This document shows positions 24,901-34,398 of a stretch of DNA of 64,000 nt, piece by piece. A model generated the notes under the pieces. That model did no database searches. It worked only from the letters and a program-made list of their open reading frames with translations, and had not been told where the DNA came from. A program made the position numbers and the translations under genes. Source of the stretch: Eustoma russellianum (Eukaryota; Streptophyta; Magnoliopsida; Gentianales; Gentianaceae); NCBI GenBank assembly GCA_036186865.1, contig AP025069.1, forward strand, positions 10,622,286-10,686,285, in the 5' to 3' direction. The number at the start of each line of letters is the position of its first letter. Position 1 is the stretch's first letter.

Positions 24901-25111
24901 CCTTTTTGATTCGAGGACGAATCCTTTTGAGGAGGGAGGGATTGATGAGGATCAAGGGTCCGATGAGGTGGGGCCCCATCAAGAGGTCAAGGGCCCTATG
25001 ACAAGAAGGAGGGCAAGAGAACTTTGTCATCAAGTTGCCACCTTCTTGTATAAGCATGTTCAAGATGAACCTAAGGTTCCATGGGTTCACTTCATTGAAT
25101 CCACTCTTTGA
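21937..25111 (+). pseudogene. Gypsy D pol: RT, RNase H, integrase and LTR-encoded tail
   Basis: The protease-RT linker (21970-22488) ends in a frameshift near 22430. The RT-RNase H segment (22581-23618) has VVYFDDILIYS and ECDASGVG and ends at TAA where C reads CAA (KYKQGKD). The integrase segment (23690-25111) has the HHCC finger (CGSCITC), catalytic MDFVLGLP, SDRDTKF and TDGQTEVVNRT, and an intact GDGPFKVLKRIG module. It runs 56 codons into the 3' LTR, ending ...KGPMTRRR...HVQDEPKVPWVHFIESTL, before stopping at 25111. This tail is the longest frame-true example in the window. Confidence 0.93.
24929..24941 (+). other. Gypsy D polypurine tract
   Basis: GAGGAGGGAGGGA immediately before the 3' LTR start at 24943. 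It is one base longer than the A and C tracts, which shifts the reading frame into the LTR. Confidence 0.85.
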
Positions 25112-26340
25112 ACCTTGATGCATATGCGTGTGTTTTATTATCTTGTTCCTTGTGATCTTTGTTTTATGTCTTTTCTTTGTAGGTAAATTAGGTACATAAA
25201 AGTCCAAAATGAAATGGAGGCCCAAAATGAGCAAGATAGGCGTGTGTGGCAAAAAGGGAGACAAAAAAAGAACGTTGTCTGAAGAGAATGTTTGTCTCCA
25301 CAAAGATAAATTCAAATGTGTCCAAGACGGAATCTCTTGTTCTAATTGAAGTCAAAAATCATCTCCAACATACATCAAGGGGGCGGCCATTTTGAAGCAA
25401 ATGGATGATGATCAAATTGAATTTAAGTTCAAAGCTAGACTTGAATTTAAAATTCAACCATGATTTGAATTCAAGTCTCAACCAATTGGAGATTTAAATT
25501 TCAAAAGGATTTCAGCCTAATCTCCATCCAGTCTCACGCCAACATGAAGGATAAAAGAAGGATAAATGCCGATTCAAATTGAATCAAAGTTTGAATTCAA
25601 ACTTCAACTCAATTTTGAATTCAAACTTCAACCATCATTTGAATTCAATTCCAAGCATTTTATCATCATCAAAATCAGATTTCCAAGGTCAAAAGAAGCA
25701 TCACACAAGGCTAGAAGGGAAAGGATAAGCAAGAGCCAAAATTCAAAGTGAACTCAAATTCAAATTCAACCAACTCTTGAGTTCAACTTCAAGCCTCATC
25801 CTACTTATCAAATCAGCTCCTCCAAGACAATATTTTGACATCAAGCACGGCTGAATAGATGGTGATAATGTCTTGCAAGATTTTAAGATTTTAGCTATAA
25901 TTTGTTTTAGCTTTGAATTCAAATAATTTTCAATTTTCAAACATTGCTAGCTAGCCTTATTTTGAATTAGTTCTAGACATTTTAAGGCTCAATCTCAGAC
26001 TATAAATAGACCCTTTTGGGACGCCTAGGAGAACAAGTTTGATGAATAACAATTCTTGATATTTCTTTCACTTTGTGTGAGACTTTGTTTTCTTGGTTTT
26101 GCATTAAAAACCTAGGTTAAGATCCTTCAAAGTTGAGCATTTTGAAGGTGTTGCCATTGCTAAAAGGTGCCGTCCAGGAGGTCCATATTGGTTTGCCTAA
26201 TCAACGACCATCTTGAAGTGTTGGTCTTGCTCGTTTGATCCACACGTTTTTATCACTAAGGAAGCAAGGAAAAGTCTTCTTCCTTGTGCCTAACCCTTTG
26301 TGAAGGACGTTTGGAAGATGGAATTGTTGGAGCCCACGAG
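24943..26340 (+). repeat. Gypsy D 3' LTR, 3'-clipped
   Basis: Starts TGATGAGGATCAAGGG and stops at GGAGCCCACGAG, about 14 bp short of the normal terminus. The TATA box is at 26000-26009. Its first 168 bp code the Pol tail. Confidence 0.92.
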
Positions 26341-27223
26341 ACCTCAGATCTTTCTTTTTTTTGTACGTGTAAGGGCAGATTTGTAACTTACTAGGTTGCC
26401 TCGAACTTGTTTTTGTGCAGCCCACTCATCACACTCCCTTTGCTTTCTTTTATCTTCAAATGGTATAAAATGCCTTGGGGTATGATAATTTTTTGCTTCT
26501 TGGGTAGGTTTGAGGGCATGTAGTTTCAATTTAGGACTTTTTGTGATGTAGTTTCAAGGCTGTTTGGACTTCTGAATGGTTGGGGCTTTTGAGAACTTAT
26601 TTGGACAGTATATTTGGCTTATATGTGTAGTTTTGGGCGTTTTGGATGTGTGAGGAAAGTTGCTTGAAGGCCGTGGGGGTTATGGGGTTCAAATTAGGTT
26701 TCTTTGTGAGAATATGTTTGTATGGTGTGATGTTGGCGATTTCACACAAGGACATCTAATTTGATAGCAAACATTCAGTCACGATTGGAACAAAATATGC
26801 ATAAAGACCACAAGTAACTACTAGCTTCGATGGCACAAGATTATTTGTAGACCAGGTGGGTTTGTGTGGCTATGAGTTGTATTTTGTGAGGCTGAAATAT
26901 ACTATCATGCAAAGTCACTAAATGTTCAAGTTTGTGAGGCAAGTATAAGAACTTTGATGGCAATTTTGATGGAAAATCAATTTGGGAATAAATTGAACAA
27001 CTTAAGAAATGATGGAATCGATAAGGTGGGTTGGATGAAAAGATGAATTCTTTTGTGTCAACTTATTCCCCACGGTTTTTGTTGTGGACCAAAGGCTGAC
27101 TTTTTTTTCAGAATGAATGAAAAGAAACGTTTGGATGGTGAATGAAGGGTGGTGAGAAATCAGATTGGTGGTGACTACAAAAAGGACACAAAAACGAAAT
27201 GTTAAGGATGAAAGAGTGACCTT
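26341..27223 (-). other. Gypsy B leader, PBS-proximal part
   Basis: Non-coding continuation of 16605-17263 beyond the Gypsy D insertion. It leads into a PBS at 27224 in the same sense. No gene is seen. Confidence 0.65.
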
Positions 27224-27235
27224 GCTTTGATACCA
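27224..27235 (-). other. Gypsy B primer-binding site, mutated
   Basis: The minus strand reads TGGTATCAAAGC, one change from TGGTATCAGAGC, three bases inside the LTR beginning at 27239. Confidence 0.85.
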
Positions 27236-27238
27236 AAT

Positions 27239-28080
27239 TGATGCGATCACAAGTAGGATCCCACTCTTTTATCCAAGCTTCTCTTCCAAAAATGGGTTAG
27301 GCAAAAAGGGGCCAAGATCCTCCTTGCTTCCAATGTCTTTAGATAGGCTGAAATGAGCAACCAATCCTTGAAGAATGGTGTGGACTAAGCAAATGATCAA
27401 CATCCTCCTAGGCAGTATTCATCTTGTCTTGGCAATCACCCTCAAGCATGCTCAAACTTTGAAGGTTTTTAGACTTGATTTTTAGTGAGAAATCAAGAAA
27501 ACAATGATGCCTTCTAAGGAGAAAAGCAACAGAAATTTTATTCTTCAAACAAGCTGAATGTAAAAATTGGTTTACATGGCTTAAATAAGGATAAAACTCA
27601 TCCTAACACTTACTCTAGTCAAGAGTACAATAAAGCACAAATATTCTGGTCTTAGGGCCAGACCAAAACGTTTGGAACCTATTCAATTGGCTTAAAATAG
27701 GTCAAACTCCAAGAATAAACAAGGGTGCTGGATTTTAGGCTGACGTGGTGCCTCTGGTTGACTGGCCTTTTCCCGTGGATATAAGCAGAATTTGAAGATG
27801 AGTCCTTCTTGGAAAATTTAGTTTACATCCTGAACTTGGCTTTTGGCTTTTGAATGACCCAATTTAGAGTTTGTATGAATGAGTTACACGTCCACAAAGT
27901 TCAGGTAAATTTCAGCTCTTTTCAGCATGCTTGGTCTAGACTTCAACACGCGTTTTGGCAATTCCAACAGCCCCTACTAAGCAAACAAAGACATAACAAG
28001 CATCAAACAAGTAAAGAAAGATATAATAAACAAAAATACAAGAAACCCTACTGAGCTGGTTCGATGAAATGAACCCAATG
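27239..28080 (-). repeat. Gypsy B 5' LTR, left part
   Basis: Begins TGATGCGATCACAAG and is interrupted by Copia 1 at caatg (28076-28080). It resumes at 37901. Joined length is about 966 bp. It is only loosely similar to the A/C/D LTRs at its ends. Confidence 0.85.
28076..28080. other. Target-site duplication caatg of Copia 1 (left copy)
   Basis: caatg at 28076-28080 and 37896-37900 bracket Copia 1. The duplication is intact although the right LTR is rearranged. Confidence 0.92.
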
Positions 28081-30880
28081 TGTTGGACCTGTATAGCACC
28101 ACTAGAGGGGGGGGTGAATAGTGGATTAGCGGAAATTACACTATAATTACCTTCAAAAACTTGTTTGAAGACCCCTTTGCCTCTTTAACCTCAGGTTCTG
28201 AAAATTCCAGAAACAGTTCACTACTTTGAACGTTTTGGTTGAACCACTTATACACCTGTGCAAGCTCTCAAACTTGGCAGAGATCAAGTTTAGGATGTTT
28301 ATAGTATGTCATAAAAAATTCAATCAATTCCAAGCAAGTTAGCACGTTCAAATAAGCAAGAGAAGTAAAGTGTGCAATTCTGGCAGTTTCAGGCAGAATG
28401 TTAGCTTAACTTCAAACAACAATATCTCAAAATCTACCCGTGCTATTTTGATGAATCTTATGTCAAATTAAACCTCAAGATGTCTAGTTTAATTTGATAT
28501 AAGGCTCACTCCAAGATTCGAAGGATAGCCTATTCAAATTGCACAAGTTTGCACACTGGTCAGAACTGTTCACAGAATGTAGCAACAATTTTGTGAAGAT
28601 GATTTGAATATGCTAAACACCTTAGAATTTAGTGATTCTTGCGGCTAATGAAAGCTAACACATTGAAGTATAATATATCCAAAATTCATGCAATTCTAAG
28701 ACTGTTTGCTCGTTCAATTATGCGTGCCAAGTTAGTGTAAATCTCAGGCAGAAAACAGTAAGTGCAGGAAATAAGTAAAGAACACAAGGAATTATCCTGG
28801 TTCGGTCAATGTGACCTACTCCAGTCCCAAGAGACACCTTCTCTTGGATTTCACTAAACACCAAACACCAAAGTCACCTTACAAAGCCAAAGGAAGAAGC
28901 TTTTCACCAACTTCTTCAAGAGGCTGCACCAAAACTGAAAATCAGCACTAGTTTGTTTCACCTTTGCACCTTTGCACCTTTTGCTCACCTCTAAGGAGTA
29001 AGCTTTATACACCAGCTTCTCCCTTACAATATGTCGTTTAAAAAGGTGTTGAAATGACAAGAAATGAAGAACTATACAATCATAAAGCTTGCTACAAATG
29101 TGTTCTTCAATAGAGAAGAGAAGAAGAGAAAAATGGAGACAAAGAGCTGAATGTATTGCTTGCTTTCTTGCTCTTTTTCGTTGGTGTACTTTTCCTCTTC
29201 ATCTTGGAGCTATTTATAGCCAAGAGGACAGCCTATAGGCTCCTCAAAGTAGCCGTTGCCATGGTTGAAGAATGAGAAAATTCAGCACCTTTTTAGCTAT
29301 CCATTTGACTTTAAAAACAAATCTGAATTTTTGCTACTTTGAAATGGTCTTCCACCTGAATATTTATCCTCTTAAAGCCGTTGGAATGAGATGGAAAAAG
29401 ACTCCATTTGACCGTTTAAAAACTAGCTCCAATAAGCAATATCCATGTGTAAATAACTTGCCATGTGTATAGCTGAATTTGCATATGTTTTGAACAGATT
29501 TTTTTCTCCTCATTTTGAATGATAAATGACGTTGGAAAGCCCTTGAAGATAGGCATTGAAGAACAATTCAAAGATAGAGAGAAATCAGCCTTGCCTTTGA
29601 ATTTGACTTGGTCTTCAATCTTGAAACATATAGCCGTTTGGTTTTGCTTCCTTGGTTGAGAGATTTTTGCTCCAACTTTTTGACCAACATAGCCGTTTAC
29701 AATCAGCTCAAGAATAGCCAAGAATAGTCTTTTGAAATCAGCACAAAAATAGGAATTAACTCAACTTGTCTTGACTTGTTCAAAATCTGAATGTTTGAAC
29801 ATAATTTGTGCGCCCAAATCCGTTTGTAACCATATAATATATGGTCACTTATGTCTTCAACATGTAGCATAGAAAACCATATGAAGAATACTAAGAATTC
29901 CAAGAAAACCATAGATGTGATAACCATAACATAAGAATTTCCAATTGATAGACCATGCTGCCCGTTTCCATAAAAATAGGGCACGTACCATATGTGACAT
30001 AAACACATATAAACATCATATAAGCAATATGTAACACGTTAGAAGACCCATTGGCAAGTGAAGAGACCAGAATACCCCTTAGCACAAAAATAGGAATTTT
30101 GTCCTAGGATGAACCTAGACATGGTGCTGCTCTAGATTCATTTTTGCCATGATGTGACATGACTTATAAATGTGTCATATGATCATATAAATCCGTTGGA
30201 AGAAGACCAAATAAGAATGAGAAGTCCAGATGGTGAAATTACCAAAATAGCCCTTATATAGGTCAATAAGCTTCCCACCGGGTCAATTCAGTTTTAATCC
30301 GTGTCAAGCATGCTTCTCCTCAGCCAATTAGACTCTAAATTGAATAAGGATCATGTGGGCTTTTGAATGACTCAATTTGGAGTTCATTTGCTCAAGATAT
30401 GAACCAAAACCTGCAATAGGATACTAAACCGAACAATTTGCCTTATATTGTAAGTCATGTGACTTCAAGGCTTGGTTAGATCATATTATCAACATGTATT
30501 AGCATATATATCTTCTAAGATCAGTTTGAACAACATGTATTGGCATATATAATCTAAGATCAGTTTGAACATGTCTTGATTAAGATATGTGATTGAATTG
30601 GCCAAGTTCAATCTCATGATCTTAATCAAACTTGTTCAATCTTGATTCATTCAAGCAATTTCACATTTAGCTCATAAGTTCATAAGTTCATGCCTTGCCA
30701 AAACAATTTCACATTTAAACGTTACACATACATGCTCACATATGCATCTTCCAATCATTCAAACATGATATATCTATTTGCAATCATCACAACATATGCA
30801 CACATATACATTTTGCACAACAATTACACATATGCACACATATACATTTTGCAATCACTCAAACATAATATATCACAACA
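28081..30880 (-). repeat. Copia 1 3' LTR
   Basis: 2,800 bp from TGTTGGACC to CACAACA. A TATA box (minus-strand CTATAAATAG) is at 29210-29219. The 30690-30880 end carries tandem ACATATGCA/ACATATACATTTTGCA motifs. Confidence 0.95.
29210..29219 (-). promoter_or_regulatory. TATA box of the Copia 1 3' LTR
   Basis: Minus-strand CTATAAATAG, also at 42844 and 51418 in Copia 2. The equivalent position is absent from the rearranged 5' LTR of Copia 1. Confidence 0.65.
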
Positions 30881-31110
30881 ATCTCCCCCTTTTGATGATT
30901 TGCAAAATTACCCCACATATGTGTATATTAAGCATTTAAATCAAGTGTGCATCTAAATCAAGTGTTGTAATCTGTGTAATCAAGTAAGCATGCTCCCCCT
31001 TAATGTGTTATCTCCCCCTTAACATGATATCTATCTTCCCCTTAACATGATATATATACACATTTATTTCTCCCCCTTAATTTTGTAAATTATGCAAAAG
31101 ACTGAATGGT
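30881..31110 (-). other. Multiple polypurine tract region, Copia 1
   Basis: The functional PPT (minus-strand AAAAGGGGGAGAT) abuts the LTR at 30881-30893. Further TAAGGGGGAG/TTAAGGGGAAG copies lie at about 30991, 31012, 31035 and 31070. Repeated PPTs upstream of the 3' LTR are a described hallmark of Sireviruses. Confidence 0.85.
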
Positions 31111-31117
31111 GTAGTAG

Positions 31118-34100
31118 TCAGTTGTAAGCAATTAATCCAAGTCTTGCACGTAAAGTCTCAAAGATAGCTTGATTAAGGGGTTTAGTGAATATATCAGCTA
31201 CTTGTTGATCAGTTCTAACATGTTCAATGTGTATATGTCCAAGATTAACATGATCACGGAGAAAATGATAACGTACTTCTATATGCTTTGCCTTAGAGTG
31301 TAGTACAGGGTTTTTAGACAAATTTATAGCACTTGTACTATCACAATAGATGGGGATATTATTTACTTGTATTTCAGAGTCTGAAAGTTGTTGTTTAATC
31401 CACAATAGTTGAGTACAACATAGACTTAAAGCCATATATTCTGCTTCAGTAGTAGAAAGTGCAACACTAGATTGTTTCTTTGAAAACCAAGATATTAGTG
31501 AGTTTCCTAGGAATTGACATGTTCCACTAGTGCTCTTTCTATCTACTCTACATCCACCATAATCTGCATCTGAATATGCATGTAGACTTAGACTAGATTG
31601 TCTATCATACCATAAGCCTAATGTTGGTGTATGTTGAAGATATCTAAATATTCTTTTTACAGCTTTAAAGTGTGACAACTTAGGCATACTTTGAAATCTT
31701 GCACACATACATACTGCAAACATAATATCAGGTCTACTAGCAGTTAGATATAGCAATGAACCAATCATAGACCTATATAGTCTTTCATCAAATGCAACAC
31801 CATTTTCATCTTTGTCTAATTTTGTTGAAGTACACATTGGTGTTGGAGATGGTTTCAAGTTTTCAAAGTTGAATTTCTTTATCATATCTCTTATGTATTT
31901 GGCTTGATTGATATGTATACCACTTGATGTTTGTTTTATTTGCAAGCCTAAGAAATAGTTTAATTCACCAACCATAGACATTTCAAACTCAGACTTCATA
32001 CAATCTTCAAAGTCTTTTACTAAGTTAGGATTAGTTGAACCAAAGATTATGTCATCTACATATATTTGTATTACAAGCAAATCTTTGTCTTTCTTTTTCA
32101 AGAATAAGGTACTATCTATGGTTCCTCTTTGAAAGTTGTTACTTAGTAAAAAGTTGGCAAATCTTTCATACCATGCACGGGGGGCTTGTTTCAAACCATA
32201 TAAGGCTTTCTTAAGTTTATATACATGATTAGGGTTCTTTGGATCTTCAAAGCCTGGTGGTTGTTTAACAAAAACTTCTTCTTGGATATAGCCATTTAAG
32301 AATGCACTCTTAACATCCATTTGGAATAACTTGATGTTATTATAACATGCAAAAGCTAATAAGAGGCGTATGGATTCTAATCTTGCTACGGGGGCAAATG
32401 TTTCATCGTAATCAATACCCTCTTCTTGATTATATCCTTGAGCTACAAGTCTTGCCTTATTTCTTACTACAACCCCTTGCTCATTCATTTTGTTCCTAAA
32501 CACCCATTTAGTTCCAATGATTGATTTATCCTCGGGTTTAGGTACTAAATCCCACACATTGTTTCTTTCAAATTGGTTTAACTCTTCATGCATTGCATCT
32601 ATCCAATATGCATCGTTTAAGGCATCATTCACATTCTTAGGTTCAATTTGGGATATAAGTGCATGCCACTGATCATATTCATTAGGATCTATTTGCCTAC
32701 GTGTTCTAACCCCTTGATTTACATCTCCTATGATAAGTTCTTGAGGATGCTTTTGTTTATCTCTTATTTGCCACCAATTACTAGGTTGTGCATCTTCAAT
32801 AGGTTCATGATGTTCAATAGGTTGGTTAGGCACATTTTCTTCATTATGTTCTTGTGTAGGGGGAGTTTGAACTTCATGCATTTCAAGAGTTTGATTTGGT
32901 GTTTCAATTTGATCATTTGTAGGTGGTAGGATAAGTTCATCTTCATCATGAAGTATTTGATCATTTGGTACATAGATTTCATGTTGATTACTTGTTTGGA
33001 GATATGCATTTTCATTGAACTTCACATGTATAGATTCAACTATCTTTCTTGTTTGTGCATTATAACATCTATATGCTTTAGAGTTCATTGAATATCCCAC
33101 AAATATATGTTCATCAGACTTAGGATCAAACTTATCTAAGTTATCTTTTGTGTTCAATACAAAGCATTTACAACCAAAGACTTTTAGATAGTTTACTTTT
33201 GGGAGTCGTCCATTTAAGATTTCAAATGGTGTTTTGTTCAATTTCTTTCTTATTGATAGTCTGTTGATCATATAACTTGAAGTGTTTACTGCTTCAGCCC
33301 ATAAGAATTTAGGTACTTTGTTTTCTACCATCATTGTTCTTGCTACTTCTTGAATAGTCCTATTCTTTCTTTCAACTACACCATTAAGTTGAGGAGTTCT
33401 TGGTGGGGAGAATTCATGTTTTATACCCTTTTCATTACAGAATTTGATTAATACACTATCTTTAAACTCACCACCTCTATCACTCCTTATCTTAATAACA
33501 TGTGATTCATGTTCATTTTCAAGTTGTCTAATTAGATTAGCTATAGATGATGCACTTTCATCTTTTGAAGCAAGAAACAATGTCCAAGTATATCTTGAGA
33601 AATCATCAACTATTACACATACATAATAACTTCCACCTAAGCTTCTTGTTCTACATGGACCAAATAAGTCTATATGCAAGAGTTCTAGTATTCTTGATGT
33701 TGTGACCTCGGTTTTAGGCTTAAGGGATTCTCTAACATGTTTGCCTTTGATACAAGATTCACATAGTTGAAAATCATTCAAGTTAAGTTTAGGCAATCCT
33801 TTAACAAGACTTTTAGCGTGTAGTTTTTCTAAGGTTGATATACCTATGTGTCCTAAACGTCTATGCCAAAGATTGGGATCAGATTCATGTGAAATAAGAC
33901 ATTTTGTGTTACTACTTAGCATATCATCCATGTTAAGCACATATATGTTTCCTTCACGTTTTCCTTTTAACACAACTTGATTGTTTTTATCCATTATCTT
34001 ACAAGAAGTGGAGGAGAAGAGAACATTCAAGTTGTTGTCACATAGTTGAGAAACGCTTAAAAGCTCAAAGGTTAAGTTACTTACAAGTAGGACGTTTTTG

Positions 34101-34306
34101 ATCTCAAATTTGTTTGGATCACCAACCTTGCCTTTGCCAATTATTTGGCCTTGGTTGTTGTCTCCAAAGGTAACTTTGCCACCTTTTGCAACGTTCTTAA
34201 GTGTGCTAAACAAATTTTTGTTGCCCGTCATATGTCTTGAGCAACCACTATCAACTATCCAATTGGTTTTGTTCTTTTCATCTTCTTTGTTGTTATAACC
34301 AGCCAC
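31118..34306 (-). CDS. Copia 1 Pol polyprotein: PR-INT-RT-RNase H
   Basis: 1,062 codons, uninterrupted. Protease active site IVDSGCSRHMTG (Asp19). Integrase HHCC finger H148, H153, C182, C185, then DDE residues D213 (HIDLFGP), D276 (SDRGGEF) and E312 (VVERKNRT). RT starts near residue 590 with D664 (FQMDVKSAFLNG) and YVDD at 749-752 (QIYVDDIIFGST). RNase H has D913 (YSDADYGG), E954 (STTEAEYMAL) and D989 (YCDSTSAI), ending with ADIFTKPL. Integrase before RT is the Copia order. The first codon is GTG; the frame is bounded upstream by TAG at about 34332 and has no convincing ATG. Expression therefore needs frameshifting, readthrough or splicing from gag. It differs from the Copia 2 Pol at only about a dozen residues. 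It looks potentially active. Confidence 0.96.
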   Translation of the reverse strand: MAGYNNKEDEKNKTNWIVDSGCSRHMTGNKNLFSTLKNVAKGGKVTFGDNNQGQIIGKGKVGDPNKFEIKNVLLVSNLTFELLSVSQLCDNNLNVLFSSTSCKIMDKNNQVVLKGKREGNIYVLNMDDMLSSNTKCLISHESDPNLWHRRLGHIGISTLEKLHAKSLVKGLPKLNLNDFQLCESCIKGKHVRESLKPKTEVTTSRILELLHIDLFGPCRTRSLGGSYYVCVIVDDFSRYTWTLFLASKDESASSIANLIRQLENEHESHVIKIRSDRGGEFKDSVLIKFCNEKGIKHEFSPPRTPQLNGVVERKNRTIQEVARTMMVENKVPKFLWAEAVNTSSYMINRLSIRKKLNKTPFEILNGRLPKVNYLKVFGCKCFVLNTKDNLDKFDPKSDEHIFVGYSMNSKAYRCYNAQTRKIVESIHVKFNENAYLQTSNQHEIYVPNDQILHDEDELILPPTNDQIETPNQTLEMHEVQTPPTQEHNEENVPNQPIEHHEPIEDAQPSNWWQIRDKQKHPQELIIGDVNQGVRTRRQIDPNEYDQWHALISQIEPKNVNDALNDAYWIDAMHEELNQFERNNVWDLVPKPEDKSIIGTKWVFRNKMNEQGVVVRNKARLVAQGYNQEEGIDYDETFAPVARLESIRLLLAFACYNNIKLFQMDVKSAFLNGYIQEEVFVKQPPGFEDPKNPNHVYKLKKALYGLKQAPRAWYERFANFLLSNNFQRGTIDSTLFLKKKDKDLLVIQIYVDDIIFGSTNPNLVKDFEDCMKSEFEMSMVGELNYFLGLQIKQTSSGIHINQAKYIRDMIKKFNFENLKPSPTPMCTSTKLDKDENGVAFDERLYRSMIGSLLYLTASRPDIMFAVCMCARFQSMPKLSHFKAVKRIFRYLQHTPTLGLWYDRQSSLSLHAYSDADYGGCRVDRKSTSGTCQFLGNSLISWFSKKQSSVALSTTEAEYMALSLCCTQLLWIKQQLSDSEIQVNNIPIYCDSTSAINLSKNPVLHSKAKHIEVRYHFLRDHVNLGHIHIEHVRTDQQVADIFTKPLNQAIFETLRARLGLIAYN

Positions 34307-34398
34307 TTGTCTTTCTTTGATGTTATGTACCTACAAATGTAAATAACAACTTAGGTACCCTTTGATTTTGGGTCCTTTCAAGGTTAGACAAGTTAAGT
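34307..34398 (-). other. Gag-Pol junction of Copia 1
   Basis: 92 nt in which gag has stopped (TGA at 34399-34401) and pol is in another frame. Copia 2 has almost the same sequence at 47864-47955, so the break is a family property and not decay. Splice-like dinucleotides exist: GT within GGGTACCT near the gag end and a TTTGTAG acceptor-like site just before the pol frame. Confidence 0.6.

Larger units (their letters stand above)
17264..26340 (+). mobile_element. Gypsy D: decayed Gypsy element with both outer ends clipped
   Basis: Plus-strand copy of the A/C family: 5' LTR, PBS, leader, gag, pol, PPT and 3' LTR. The 5' LTR lacks about 108 bp of its start. The 3' LTR stops at GCCCACGAG, lacking the final ~14 bp (TTGCACGCATCA side). 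No target duplication is visible around 17263/26341. Multiple stops and frameshifts run through gag-pol. It lies inside the leader of Gypsy B in the opposite orientation. Confidence 0.92.

Noticed and set aside
30690..30880. CRISPR-like short direct repeats (ACATATGCA/ACATATACATTTTGCA)
   Set aside because: Irregular spacing, no unique spacers, located inside a plant LTR U3; they are ordinary LTR tandem duplications.
30881..31117. Possible env-like gene between Copia pol and the 3' LTR, as in some Sireviruses
   Set aside because: Only ~240 bp of polypurine-tract repeats is present; no room and no open frame for an envelope-like protein.
32490..32929. Plus-strand frames antisense to Copia pol (also 46047-46486)
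   Set aside because: Shadows of the minus-strand pol; composition and conservation follow the sense frame.
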